DNA of 64,000 nucleotides from Mycolicibacterium peregrinum (GTDB lineage Bacteria > Actinomycetota > Actinomycetes > Mycobacteriales > Mycobacteriaceae), in the NCBI RefSeq assembly GCF_002102345.1, contig NZ_LQPP01000013.1, positions 248,001 through 312,000 of the forward strand, given 5' to 3'. The notes under the pieces are model-generated. The model searched no databases. It saw nothing but the letters and a program-made list of their open reading frames with translations, and was not told the origin of the DNA. Both the position numbers and the translations under genes were made by a program. This document shows, one piece after another, positions 43,709 to 52,503 of this stretch (position 1 is the first letter of the stretch; each line of letters opens with the position of its first letter).

Positions 43709-44116
43709 CTATCGCGTGGCGGTGACGCGCAGGACGGCGTCGTAGCTCTGCGGGCCCGAGCCGATGCGCACCGCGATGTCCCATCGCCCCGGCGTGGAAA
43801 GGTCGATGACACCGCGGTAGTCATCTCTACCTATGGGCGTGGCCTCGACGGCCGGCGCGTTCAGGCCGATCTGCGGCATGCGTGGTTCGAACCGCACTGA
43901 ATCCGGTGTCGGGGTTTCGCCCGCGCTGCCCAGGACTTCGACGGTGAGTGGGCTGACTCCCACCTTGGGTGGCTCGTCCTTCAAGCGCACCAGGTACGGA
44001 CCTGCGGTGGCTTCGGCGACGATCGGGGGCCGCGGTTGCGGCCACAGCAGCCACAGCATGCCGGCCCCCACCGCGGCGACGATCACGATGATGCCCACCC
44101 ACTGCAGGCGTTTCAT
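43709..44116 (-). CDS. YtkA/FixH-like exported protein
   Basis: A 135-residue protein with an N-terminal membrane anchor (VGIIVIVAAVGAGMLWLLWP, residues 7-26) and a single extracytoplasmic beta-sandwich domain with the YtkA-like pattern (VSPLTVEVLG, then FEPRMPQIGLNAP and YRGVIDLSTPGRWDIAVRI). Proteins of this group are often periplasmic copper or redox-associated; no metal ligand is evident here. It is the last gene of a three-gene minus-strand operon (epoxide hydrolase, DUF1254, this gene) with only seven bases between it and the preceding stop. It converges on the ABC exporter pair. Confidence 0.7.
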   Translation of the reverse strand: MKRLQWVGIIVIVAAVGAGMLWLLWPQPRPPIVAEATAGPYLVRLKDEPPKVGVSPLTVEVLGSAGETPTPDSVRFEPRMPQIGLNAPAVEATPIGRDDYRGVIDLSTPGRWDIAVRIGSGPQSYDAVLRVTATR

Positions 44117-44123
44117 GATCCCG

Positions 44124-45434
44124 CTACAGCTTTTCGATATCGGGCAGTGCCCAGGATTTTTCGAACAGGGCTGGTTTCGGCCCGTACAGGCGGAACAACA
44201 CTTCGAACTGGCCGTCCGGGTTTGTCGGGATCCAGTTGGACTCCTGACCGGCCGGGGCGACCGGGCCGAAATACACGTCGACGGAACCGTCCGGGTTCAC
44301 GCCGAGATCGGGCCGGTGTGACGACCGGCTGCCGTACGGCTGATCCCGGATCAAGGCATGGGTGGCGCGGTCGTACGCCGTCGCCGACCAGTACAGCGAG
44401 ACCGGCGGATCGGCAGGCACCCGTAACCGGTAGATGGCTGCGCCGTCGAAGGCCTCGCCATCGGCGTCGGCAATGGTCATCACATAGAACTGGCCCTGGC
44501 CAAGGTGTTTGGCGCTGAAGTAGATGAACGAGTACAGCAGACCGCGATCGTCGACGGGGTAGCTGGTCGGGTCGGCGAAACCGGTCTGCATGCCCTGCAC
44601 CACCTCGGGTGAGGCGGGCACGGCCCAGTGGGTCCCGTCGAAGTACGGCGGGGTGAAGAACCGCGGATAGTTGGCGTCGAACCACTCGTGCGCCTCGGCG
44701 GCGGCCGCCTCGAGCACTCCCTTCAACTCGTCGTCCGGTTCGAACAGCTTGCCCTGTTCGATGCCGATCGAGGCCAGCACCGAGATCATCACCCGGTCGC
44801 GCTGCAGCCACGGCTCGCGTTGCACGAACTGGTCGAGCAGTTCGAAGAATCGGAGGTTGTACGGAATTGTGCTGTCGTACAAGGTTTCCGACGCGTCGAC
44901 GAACGTGGTCTCCAATTCGGGCTGCGCCAGCGGATAGCACTTGATGCGCTTGCCGTACTCGGCGGCCGCGGCGACGTCGGCGTCGGCGCTGGACGCGATG
45001 TTCGCCCGCAGCGCCCCGAACCCCGTATAGGTCGCCGACGGCAGCACGATGTAGCCGTCGGGAATCGCGCCGTCGAATCCGGGCGGCAGGATCAGGTACC
45101 TGCCGCCGTCACCCTTGTCGGCCCCCGCCGGTCCGACGTCTTCGAGCGCTTCCTGCCAGCTGTTGTCGACTGAACCGGTGATCGAACCGCCTTCTGCCGG
45201 TGGGATTTCCAACACGACGGGCCCGTCCTGGGTGTTGTAGAACGGGAAGAAGTACAGGGTGTCGGGGTTGGGGGTCAGGGTCTGGTTCTTCCAGTCCAGC
45301 AATTTCGACCAGAACACCACCTGGTTGTCGGTGGCGCCGAGGCCCTCCGCCGCCTCACGCAGCAGTTCGAAGTTGACGGCGGTTATACCCCAGATGACGG
45401 CTTGCACGGCACGGGCAGGTACCAATGGGTCCAT
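44124..45434 (-). CDS. DUF1254/DUF1214 protein
   Basis: A 436-residue protein with the typical two-domain order of the DUF1254/DUF1214 family: NLLDWKNQTLTPNPDTLYFFPFY-like N-terminal block (residues about 45-70, here WKNQTLTPNPDTLYFFPFYN), a helical middle, and a C-terminal domain with SLYWSATAYDRATHALI and SNWIPTNPDGQFEVLFRLYGP. There is no obvious signal peptide. Members occur in bacteria and fungi, and their biochemical role is largely unknown. It sits between an epoxide hydrolase and a YtkA-like gene, 17 and 7 bases away, suggesting a common pathway for an unidentified lipid or xenobiotic. Start ATG 45434 is the first in frame. Confidence 0.85.
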   Translation of the reverse strand: MDPLVPARAVQAVIWGITAVNFELLREAAEGLGATDNQVVFWSKLLDWKNQTLTPNPDTLYFFPFYNTQDGPVVLEIPPAEGGSITGSVDNSWQEALEDVGPAGADKGDGGRYLILPPGFDGAIPDGYIVLPSATYTGFGALRANIASSADADVAAAAEYGKRIKCYPLAQPELETTFVDASETLYDSTIPYNLRFFELLDQFVQREPWLQRDRVMISVLASIGIEQGKLFEPDDELKGVLEAAAAEAHEWFDANYPRFFTPPYFDGTHWAVPASPEVVQGMQTGFADPTSYPVDDRGLLYSFIYFSAKHLGQGQFYVMTIADADGEAFDGAAIYRLRVPADPPVSLYWSATAYDRATHALIRDQPYGSRSSHRPDLGVNPDGSVDVYFGPVAPAGQESNWIPTNPDGQFEVLFRLYGPKPALFEKSWALPDIEKL

Positions 45435-45451
45435 GCCCTGACGCTAGTACC

Positions 45452-46570
45452 TCAGCGCACGGTGTCGAAGAAGGTCTTCACATCCTCGACGAACAACTCC
45501 GGCTGCTCGAACGCCGCGAAATGTCCGCCGCGCGGCATCGTGGTGAAGTGCGTGACGTTGTAGCCCGTCTCGCACCAGCTACGCGGGGCGCGCAGGATCT
45601 CCAGGGGGAACGACGCGATCCCGGTGGGCAGGCTGACGTATTCGCCTCCGCCCCAAGTGTTGTGGCTCTCCCAGTACAGCCGGGCCGAGGATGCCGCCGA
45701 CGCGGTTACCCAGTAGAGCATCACGTTGTCGAGCATCTCGTCTTTGGACACCACATTCTCGGGGTTGCCGTCGCAGTCCATCCAGGACCAGAATTTCTCC
45801 ACGATCCAGGCCAGCTGGCCGACGGGGGAATCGACCAGGCCGTACCCGACCGTCTGCGGCCGGGTGGACTGCTGCTTCATGTAGCCCGAATCCCATTTGC
45901 GGTAATAGTCGATGCGGGCCAGTGCCTTCTGCAGGTCCTCGGTCATCTCGCCGACGCCCTCGGCCGGAGGCTGGGCGATCGGCATGTTGACGTGAATGCC
46001 CACGCACGAGCCGATGTTGCGGCCGATCTGTGTCGTCACCGCCGCACCCCAGTCACCGCCCTGGGCGCCGTAGCGGTCGTAGCCCAGCCGTGTCATCAGG
46101 GTGTCCCAGGCCTGCGCGATCTTCTCGATGCCCCACCCCGCGGCACTGGGCTTGGCGGAGAACCCGTAACCGGGCAGCGACGGACACACCACGTCGAATC
46201 CCGCCTCGGTCAGCGGCTCGATCACCTTGTGGAATTCCACGATGGATCCCGGCCAGCCGTGGGTGATCAGCAGCGGGAACGCGTCCTCGCGTCCGGATCG
46301 CTGGTGGATGAAATGGATGTCGAGTCCGTCGATCTCGGTGGTGAAGTGATTGAACCGGTTCAGTGCGGCCTCGCGGGCACGCCAGTCGTACTCGTTGGCC
46401 CAGTAGGTCGCCAGTTCCTTCGTGTACTCCAGCGGAATGCCCTGGGTCCAGTCCTCGACGCACTCGGCCTCCGGCCAGCGGGTCCGGTTCAGCCGGGCCT
46501 TGAGGTCGTCGAGGTCGGCGTCGGGGATGGCGATGCGGAATGGATTGATCGATTTGTCACTCAGGGTCAT
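45452..46570 (-). CDS. Epoxide hydrolase (EHN-type alpha/beta hydrolase)
   Basis: A 372-residue alpha/beta hydrolase with an N-terminal EHN domain (INPFRIAIPDADLDDLKARLNRTRWPE). Key motifs are the oxyanion HGWPGS, the nucleophile elbow GGDWGA with Asp, and a C-terminal His in GGHFAAFEQP. The EHN domain and the Asp elbow place it with the microsomal-type epoxide hydrolases, which open epoxides to diols. It is the first gene of the epoxide hydrolase, DUF1254, YtkA-like operon. A terminator-like hairpin separates it from the upstream regulator gene. Physiological substrate is unknown. Confidence 0.92.
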   Translation of the reverse strand: MTLSDKSINPFRIAIPDADLDDLKARLNRTRWPEAECVEDWTQGIPLEYTKELATYWANEYDWRAREAALNRFNHFTTEIDGLDIHFIHQRSGREDAFPLLITHGWPGSIVEFHKVIEPLTEAGFDVVCPSLPGYGFSAKPSAAGWGIEKIAQAWDTLMTRLGYDRYGAQGGDWGAAVTTQIGRNIGSCVGIHVNMPIAQPPAEGVGEMTEDLQKALARIDYYRKWDSGYMKQQSTRPQTVGYGLVDSPVGQLAWIVEKFWSWMDCDGNPENVVSKDEMLDNVMLYWVTASAASSARLYWESHNTWGGGEYVSLPTGIASFPLEILRAPRSWCETGYNVTHFTTMPRGGHFAAFEQPELFVEDVKTFFDTVR

Positions 46571-46611
46571 GAGGCCATCCTGCCAGCGCCAGGTGGCGCG
46601 ATGTGCTGAGT

Positions 46612-46660
46612 GTTGCGCTGAAGATCGTGGCTACCTGGTGACCGCAATCTTCAGCGCAAC
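46612..46660. terminator. Hairpin between the LuxR regulator and the epoxide hydrolase gene
   Basis: Two perfect 14-base arms (46612-46625 and 46647-46660, GTTGCGCTGAAGAT) enclose a 21-base loop. It lies downstream of the LuxR gene on the minus strand, so it probably ends that transcript. No U-tract is present. Confidence 0.65.
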
Positions 46661-46684
46661 TGTTTCGGGCGATCCTCCCGAAAG

Positions 46685-47524
46685 TCAGGGAATCTGCCGC
46701 AGCCGACGGGCCTTGGACACCGCCTCATGGCGGTTACGCGCTCCGAGCTTGGCCGCCGCGCTGCGCAGATAGCTCTTCACCGTCTCCGGCTTGAGTGAAA
46801 GCCGCTGGGCAGCTTCGGCATTGGTGCAGCCCAGCGCGACCTGCGCCAGCACATCGATCTCGCGGACCGTAAGGGGAGCGCTGGCAGGCCGGTCGCCGCG
46901 CAGCGCCACTGCCAGCCGGTCGGCGAGCTCGCGCAACGGCCCGGCCAGGTCGGGGGTGTCGGCGGCGAGCCGGCGCAGGTCGGCGTGCACCTCGCGGATC
47001 TGTTCGGTGTCGGCCGGGCGGTCGGCGAAGGTGGTCAGCGCCGCCTCGCGCATCCGCATCCGCCGGTCCACCTCGTCGCGCACCCGTAGTTCCTCGCTCA
47101 GTCGCTGCGCCGAGGCCACCATCGCGGCGGCGGTGCGGCCGCCGATCGGGGCGCTGGTGCGGTGCGCGCCGTAGAGCACGGCCCGCGCCTGGCCGTCGAC
47201 GACCACAGGCACCGCCAGGATCGAGCGGATGCCCTCGGACAACACCGGCTCGTCGTAGTCGTGGGTGATGGTCGAAGCGCGCCGGTAGTCGGGCACCGAG
47301 ATGGGACGACGTGACACCACGCTGGCCCCGCCCAACCCGGCCCGGGGCAGCACCGCAAGCCCGCGCATCGCCCCGGTGCGGGTACCGAAGAACTCGCTGA
47401 GCAGCAGGGTGCCCTCGTGCACCTGCCCGCCGAAGGCCAGTGGGAGGCCCGTGTCGGTGGCCATTCGGCGCAGTTCGGCGCGCACCGCGTCGGCGTCACG
47501 GGGCCGCAGCAGCGAGGGGCGCAT
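46685..47524 (-). CDS. GAF-LuxR transcriptional regulator
   Basis: A 279-residue regulator. The N-terminal half (about residues 10-150) is GAF-like (LPLAFGGQVHEGTLLLSEFFG, SILAVPVVVDGQARAVLYGA), and the C-terminal 65 residues are a LuxR/FixJ helix-turn-helix (LTVREIDVLAQVALGCTNAEAAQRLSLKPETVKSYLRSAAAKLGA). It is divergent from two acyl-CoA synthetase genes with only 59 bp between, so it is the likely regulator of their expression. The signal sensed by the GAF domain may be an acyl-CoA or aromatic acid, but that is inference. Confidence 0.88.
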   Translation of the reverse strand: MRPSLLRPRDADAVRAELRRMATDTGLPLAFGGQVHEGTLLLSEFFGTRTGAMRGLAVLPRAGLGGASVVSRRPISVPDYRRASTITHDYDEPVLSEGIRSILAVPVVVDGQARAVLYGAHRTSAPIGGRTAAAMVASAQRLSEELRVRDEVDRRMRMREAALTTFADRPADTEQIREVHADLRRLAADTPDLAGPLRELADRLAVALRGDRPASAPLTVREIDVLAQVALGCTNAEAAQRLSLKPETVKSYLRSAAAKLGARNRHEAVSKARRLRQIP

Positions 47525-47583
47525 TGCAGGTACCCACTTTCGGGGGTAGCGGTGGGGCGAGTGTGACGTAGAGCATAACTGTC

Positions 47584-49281
47584 ATGAATGTCGCTGCGAG
47601 CAACACCGGTCGCTACCGCGACGCCCGTGACCAGCTGGTTGCCACCCTCGGGGACTACGGCCGGGCCGTCGAGGAATTCACCTGGCCGCAGATCACCGGC
47701 ACTTTCAACTGGGCGATCGACTGGTTCGACGCCATCGCCAGGGACAACGACCGCACAGCGCTGTGGATCGTCGAGGAGGACGGTTCCGAGCAGCAGGTCA
47801 CGTTTGCCGAGATGGCGCAGCGGTCCGACAGTGTTGCGGGCTGGTTGCACGGGCTCGGGGTGGGCAAGGGTGACCGGGTCCTGTTGATGCTCGGCAATCA
47901 GGTCGAGTTGTGGGAGGCCATGCTGGCCATCGCCAAGCTGGGTGCGGTCATCATGCCGACCACCGGGGCGCTGGGCCCGGCGGATCTGGCCGACCGCATC
48001 GCCCGCGGCGGCGCCCGGTTCGTCATCGCCAATCCCGCCGACACCGCCAAGTTCGCCGACGTGCCGGGTGACTACGTGCGCATCGCGGTAGGTGCCCCGG
48101 TATCCGGCTGGCACCGCTACGCCGACGCCTACGATGTGCCAGCGCGCCGGTTCGACGCGTGCACCACGGTCGACGACCCGATGCTCATCTACTTCACCTC
48201 AGGCACCACCAGCAAGCCGAAGCTGGTCGAGCATTCCCAGGTCTCCTACCCGGTCGGGCATCTCACCACGATGGCCTGGATCGGGGTCAGGCCCGGCGAT
48301 GTGCACCTGGCGATCAGCTCACCGGGCTGGGCCAAGCACGCCTGGAGTTGTTTCTTCGCACCGTGGATCGCCGAGGCCACGATCTTCGTCTACAACTACG
48401 CGCGCTTCGATGCTGCGGCGCTGCTGGACCAGCTGCGCCGGGCGGGGGTCAACACGTTCTGTGCCCCGCCGACGGTGTGGCGCATGTTGATCCAGGCTGA
48501 CCTGGGGGAGCGTCCCGAGGGGCTGCGCGAGATCCTCGGCGCCGGTGAGCCGTTGAACCCGGACGTGATCACCCAGGTCGAGAAGGCGTGGGGGTTGACG
48601 ATCCGCGACGGGTTCGGCCAGACCGAGACCACTCTGCAGGTTGGCAACACCCCGGGGCAGCCGGTGAAACCCGGCTCGATGGGCCGCCCGATGCCGGGTG
48701 TTCCGGTGGTGCTGGTGGATCCGATCACCGGCACACCTGCCGAGGAGGGCGAGATCTGCCTGGACCTGGCACAGCATCCGCGCAACCTGATGACGGGGTA
48801 TCTCGGTGACCCGCAACGCAACGAGGCGGTGATGGCCGGCGGCTATTACCACACCGGCGATGTCGCCGGTCGTGACGCCGACGGCTACATCACCTACATC
48901 GGCCGGACCGACGACGTGTTCAAGTCCAGCGACTACAAGGTGTCGCCGTTCGAGCTGGAAAGCGTGCTGATCGAGCATCCGGCCGTGGTCGAGGCTGCGG
49001 TGGTGCCACAACCGGACGACACCCGGTTGGCGGTGCCCAAGGCCTACGTCGCGCTGGCCGAGGGCTGGGAAGCCAACGCGCAGACGGCAAAAGATGTGAT
49101 GGCTTACGCCCGGGATCACCTCGCGCCGTATCTCAAGGTGCGTCGGGTCGAGTTCCTCGACCTGCCCAAGACCGTTTCGGGCAAGATCCGCCGCGTCGAG
49201 TTGCGCAAGCGGGAGGATGCGGCTCACCAAGCGGGCCAACCGATTTCCACCGAATACCGATACGAGGATTTACTGGGATGA
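47584..49281 (+). CDS. Acyl-CoA synthetase (AMP-forming), medium-chain type
   Basis: A 565-residue member of the adenylate-forming enzyme superfamily, closest to medium-chain acyl-CoA synthetases. The ATP-binding P-loop is [12 protein letters not shown], the central motif is [10 protein letters not shown], the hinge region [28 protein letters not shown] is intact, and the C-terminal catalytic Lys is in [10 protein letters not shown]. It activates a carboxylic acid with ATP and CoA. ATG 47584 is close to the regulator's promoter; its stop overlaps the next gene by four bases, so both are translated from one mRNA. The substrate range is not known. Confidence 0.9.
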   Translation: MNVAASNTGRYRDARDQLVATLGDYGRAVEEFTWPQITGTFNWAIDWFDAIARDNDRTALWIVEEDGSEQQVTFAEMAQRSDSVAGWLHGLGVGKGDRVLLMLGNQVELWEAMLAIAKLGAVIMPTTGALGPADLADRIARGGARFVIANPADTAKFADVPGDYVRIAVGAPVSGWHRYADAYDVPARRFDACTTVDDPMLIYFTSGTTSKPKLVEHSQVSYPVGHLTTMAWIGVRPGDVHLAISSPGWAKHAWSCFFAPWIAEATIFVYNYARFDAAALLDQLRRAGVNTFCAPPTVWRMLIQADLGERPEGLREILGAGEPLNPDVITQVEKAWGLTIRDGFGQTETTLQVGNTPGQPVKPGSMGRPMPGVPVVLVDPITGTPAEEGEICLDLAQHPRNLMTGYLGDPQRNEAVMAGGYYHTGDVAGRDADGYITYIGRTDDVFKSSDYKVSPFELESVLIEHPAVVEAAVVPQPDDTRLAVPKAYVALAEGWEANAQTAKDVMAYARDHLAPYLKVRRVEFLDLPKTVSGKIRRVELRKREDAAHQAGQPISTEYRYEDLLG

Positions 49282-50903
49282 AGTCCTATGATCGCGGCCG
49301 TACCGATGTGCCTGTGCTCGAGGAGACCATTGGGGCGAACTTCGAGCGCATGGTGGCGGCCGGGCCGGACGCTGACGCGCTGGTCGAGGTGGCCACCGGA
49401 AGGCGCTGGACCTATGTGGAACTCGACGCCGAGGTCGATGCGGTGGCCCGGGGATTGATGGCGTTGGGAGTGGCCAAGGGCGATCGCGTAGGGATCTGGG
49501 CGCCCAACTGCGCCGAGTGGGTGATGCTACAGCTCGCGACGGCCAAGATCGGCGCGATCCTGGTCAACATCAACCCGGCCTACCGAACCCACGAGCTGGC
49601 CTACGTACTCAAGCAATCCGGCATCCGGACCCTGGTGTCGGCCACTGCGTTCAAGTCCTCGGACTATGTGACGATGGTGGCCGAGGTGCAGGCCGACTGC
49701 CCGGCGCTCAAGGACATCATCTTTCTGGGCACTCTGGATTGGGATCAGCTGCATACCGAGCAGGTGGGCGAGGAGCAGTTGCGCGCCCGGATCGCCGAGC
49801 TGTCCAACACCGATCCGATCAACATCCAGTACACCTCGGGGACAACAGGTTTCCCCAAGGGTGCGACGCTGAGCCATCGCAACATCCTCAACAACGGGTT
49901 CTTCGTCGGCGGGTTGATCAACTTCGACCGCGGTGACCGGGTGTGCATCCCGGTGCCGTTCTATCACTGTTTCGGCATGGTGATGGGCAATCTCGGGGCG
50001 TTGACCCATGGTGCGGCGATCGTGATCCCCGCCCCGGGGTTCGACCCCGGGATCACGCTGGCCACCGTCGAGGCGGAGCAGTGCACCGCCCTGTACGGGG
50101 TGCCGACGATGTTCATCGCGATGCTCGGTCATCCCGACTTCGCCGGTTTCGACCTGTCCTCGCTGCGCACCGGCATCATGGCGGGTTCGGTCTGCCCGGT
50201 CGAGGTGATGAAACGGGTGGTGGCCGACATGCACATGGCCGAGGTGGCCATCTGTTACGGCATGACCGAGACCTCGCCGGTGTCGTGTCAGACCCTGGTC
50301 GATGACGATCTGGAGCGTCGCACCGCGACCATCGGCCGGGTCCATCCGCACCTCGAGGTCAAGATCGTCGACCCCGATACCGGTGAGACCGTCGAGCGCG
50401 GGCAGTCCGGGGAGTTCTGCACCCGCGGGTATTCGGTGATGCTGGGTTACTGGAAAGAGGAGGCCAAGACTGCGGAAGCCATTGATTCCGAGGGGTGGAT
50501 GCACACCGGGGATCTGGCGGTGATGCGTGCGGACGGCTACTGCACGGTGGTCGGCCGGATCAAGGACATGGTGATCCGCGGCGGGGAGAACGTGTACCCG
50601 CGCGAGATCGAGGAGTTCCTCTACACCCACCCCGACATCGACGATGCGCAGGTGATCGGGGTTCCCGATGCGAAGTACGGGGAAGAGATCTGCGCGTGGA
50701 TCCGGATGAAGCCGGGCTGCGCGCCGTTGGATGCCGAGGCGGTGCGGGCATTCGCGTCGGGCAAGCTGGCGCATTACAAGATCCCGCGTTATGTGCATGT
50801 GGTGGAAGAGTTCCCGATGACGGTCACCGGCAAGATCCGCAAGGTCGACATGCGCGACGAGAGCGTCAAGCTGCTCGGGTTGGACTCCGGACAACCGGGA
50901 TAA
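49278..50903 (+). CDS. Fatty acyl-CoA synthetase (FadD35-like)
   Basis: A 541-residue AMP-forming acyl-CoA synthetase. P-loop [14 protein letters not shown], motif [10 protein letters not shown], a hinge at [23 protein letters not shown], and the C-terminal Lys in TVTGKIRK are all intact. The overall sequence is closest to FadD35-type enzymes. The gene overlaps the upstream synthetase by four bases and converges on the asparaginase gene with one base between stops. Having two acyl-activating enzymes together suggests a pathway for catabolism of a specific acid; its identity is not evident from this window. Confidence 0.9.
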   Translation: MKSYDRGRTDVPVLEETIGANFERMVAAGPDADALVEVATGRRWTYVELDAEVDAVARGLMALGVAKGDRVGIWAPNCAEWVMLQLATAKIGAILVNINPAYRTHELAYVLKQSGIRTLVSATAFKSSDYVTMVAEVQADCPALKDIIFLGTLDWDQLHTEQVGEEQLRARIAELSNTDPINIQYTSGTTGFPKGATLSHRNILNNGFFVGGLINFDRGDRVCIPVPFYHCFGMVMGNLGALTHGAAIVIPAPGFDPGITLATVEAEQCTALYGVPTMFIAMLGHPDFAGFDLSSLRTGIMAGSVCPVEVMKRVVADMHMAEVAICYGMTETSPVSCQTLVDDDLERRTATIGRVHPHLEVKIVDPDTGETVERGQSGEFCTRGYSVMLGYWKEEAKTAEAIDSEGWMHTGDLAVMRADGYCTVVGRIKDMVIRGGENVYPREIEEFLYTHPDIDDAQVIGVPDAKYGEEICAWIRMKPGCAPLDAEAVRAFASGKLAHYKIPRYVHVVEEFPMTVTGKIRKVDMRDESVKLLGLDSGQPG

Positions 50904-50904
50904 C

Positions 50905-51981
50905 TCAGCCCCAGCGCTTGATCACCTCGGCCACCGGCTTGCCGGTGGCCAGTGCCGCCATGACCAGTACCCGCGCCTGGCTCGGCCGAAGGTGGGGGAC
51001 CATGACCGCACCGGCCTTCACCATGTCGTCGCCGGGACCGTATTCGGCGATGACGTCCCCGGTGGGGACACGGCTGGAGATTCCGAAGGACACCCCGCCC
51101 GGTGCGTGCCGGCGTACGGCGTCGACCACGCCGTCGCCCGCGTTGCCGGATCCCAGTGCCTCGACGATGATTCCGCGCGCTCCCGCGGCCACCGCGGCAT
51201 CGATGGGGCCGGGGCCGTCACCGGGGTAGGCCGCGACGACGTTGACGCGCGGGGCACTGACCGCAGGCACCTCACCGAGGAAAGGCCGCTGCGCGGGGTG
51301 GTCCAGGGTGAAGGTGTTGTCGGCGACGGACCCGATGGGTGGGGTGCCGCCGAACGCGTGGAGATCCTGGGTGTTCACCTTGTGGGTCCCCAAGGCCTGG
51401 AAGACGTCCCCGGCGAACATGATCATCACGCCCTGATCGCGGGCGGTGGGACTGGAGGCGACGGTCAGTGCGTCCCGCAGGTTTGCCGGCCCGTCGGCAT
51501 CCGGTGCGTCGGAGCTGCGCTGCGCCCCGGTCAGCACGATGGGCGCGGGCCCGTTGTACGTGACGTCCAGCCACATCGCGGTGTCTTCCATCGTGTCGGT
51601 GCCGTGGGTGATGACCACGCCGGACGCCCCGTCGGCCACTGCCTTCTTGGCCGCCGCCCCGATCACGTCCCAGTCAGCCGGGGTCAGCTGTGAACTGTCC
51701 TTCTTCATCACATCCATGACCTCGACGTCCAGGCCTGCCGCCAGGTCGGAGCCACTGACCGTCGGACGGCGCACGCCGTTGGCATCGGTGCTTGTCGCGA
51801 TGGTCCCGCCGGTGGTGATCACCACGACCCGCCCCGGTGCCGATTCGCCCTTGGCGCTGTCCGGGTTTGTCGTTGCTTCGGTGGAGTTGGTGTTCGTCGA
51901 ACATGCTGTCAGCGCGACGGCGAGAAAGAATGTGCCGATCGCCAGTCGCGACCGGGCGGGGCGGGCTGCGAAGTTCGTCAT
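50905..51981 (-). CDS. Lipoprotein-type L-asparaginase
   Basis: A 358-residue type I/II asparaginase. It carries both catalytic signatures: TTGGTIA with Thr57, and THGTDTMEDTA with Thr128 and Asp129. ATG 51981 gives a signal peptide (ARSRLAIGTFFLAVALTAC) with a lipobox LTAC, so Cys27 should be lipidated and the enzyme exported to the cell envelope. A longer frame to 52185 would break this signal and is rejected. The M. tuberculosis AnsA protein is, to my knowledge, not a lipoprotein, so this enzyme may degrade external asparagine. It converges on the acyl-CoA synthetase gene. Confidence 0.9.
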   Translation of the reverse strand: MTNFAARPARSRLAIGTFFLAVALTACSTNTNSTEATTNPDSAKGESAPGRVVVITTGGTIATSTDANGVRRPTVSGSDLAAGLDVEVMDVMKKDSSQLTPADWDVIGAAAKKAVADGASGVVITHGTDTMEDTAMWLDVTYNGPAPIVLTGAQRSSDAPDADGPANLRDALTVASSPTARDQGVMIMFAGDVFQALGTHKVNTQDLHAFGGTPPIGSVADNTFTLDHPAQRPFLGEVPAVSAPRVNVVAAYPGDGPGPIDAAVAAGARGIIVEALGSGNAGDGVVDAVRRHAPGGVSFGISSRVPTGDVIAEYGPGDDMVKAGAVMVPHLRPSQARVLVMAALATGKPVAEVIKRWG

Positions 51982-52081
51982 ACGGCAGACGCTACGGCGA
52001 CAGGCGAACACGCACCGGTGTTTTGGCAGCTCACCCCGGTTTCGGCAGCGGTGGCGCGCGATTGCTGCGACGATGGTGGTC

Positions 52082-52480
52082 ATGTCGGCCGCACAAGCCT
52101 GCAGTGTTCTCGGTCGGCGTACGTGTGCGCTTCTGGCCGTGAGTTCGGCAGGGCTGCATGTGGCGATGGTCGGCGCCACCGCCAATCCGGTGGCGGCTGC
52201 GGTGCTCGCGGCGATGATCGTCGGTTGCCTGTACTGCGCCGGTCATCTGTGGCGGCGTGGTACCTCCGGCGTCTGGTGCACGATCGCGTTGATGAGCCTC
52301 GCGATGATCGCCCTGCACACCCCGATGCCCATGCATCACCACGGCGTGGTGGCCCCCGTCCAGACGTCGACGATGATGACGGCGGCGACGCTGCTGGCTC
52401 TGCTCGAGGTGATCATCGCCGCAGCGGTGCTGGCCTACACCACCAGGCACCGCTCGGTGATCAGCCCGTCGGCGGGATGA
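52082..52480 (+). CDS. Small His/Met-rich four-helix membrane protein
   Basis: A 132-residue hydrophobic protein with about four helices. The helix 1-2 region has the pattern ALLAVSSAGLHVAMVGATANPVAAAVLAAMIVGCLYC, and the third helix ends in a short loop HTPMPMHHHGVV, where several His and Met residues are concentrated. The His/Met cluster suggests metal binding, possibly copper, but no family assignment is possible. The start is either ATG 52082 or ATG 52073, with no strong ribosome-binding site for either. It is divergent from the asparaginase and convergent with mgtA (24 bases between stops). Confidence 0.65.
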   Translation: MSAAQACSVLGRRTCALLAVSSAGLHVAMVGATANPVAAAVLAAMIVGCLYCAGHLWRRGTSGVWCTIALMSLAMIALHTPMPMHHHGVVAPVQTSTMMTAATLLALLEVIIAAAVLAYTTRHRSVISPSAG

Positions 52481-52503
52481 ACTGGCGTCGTTCGCCCAGC
52501 TGT

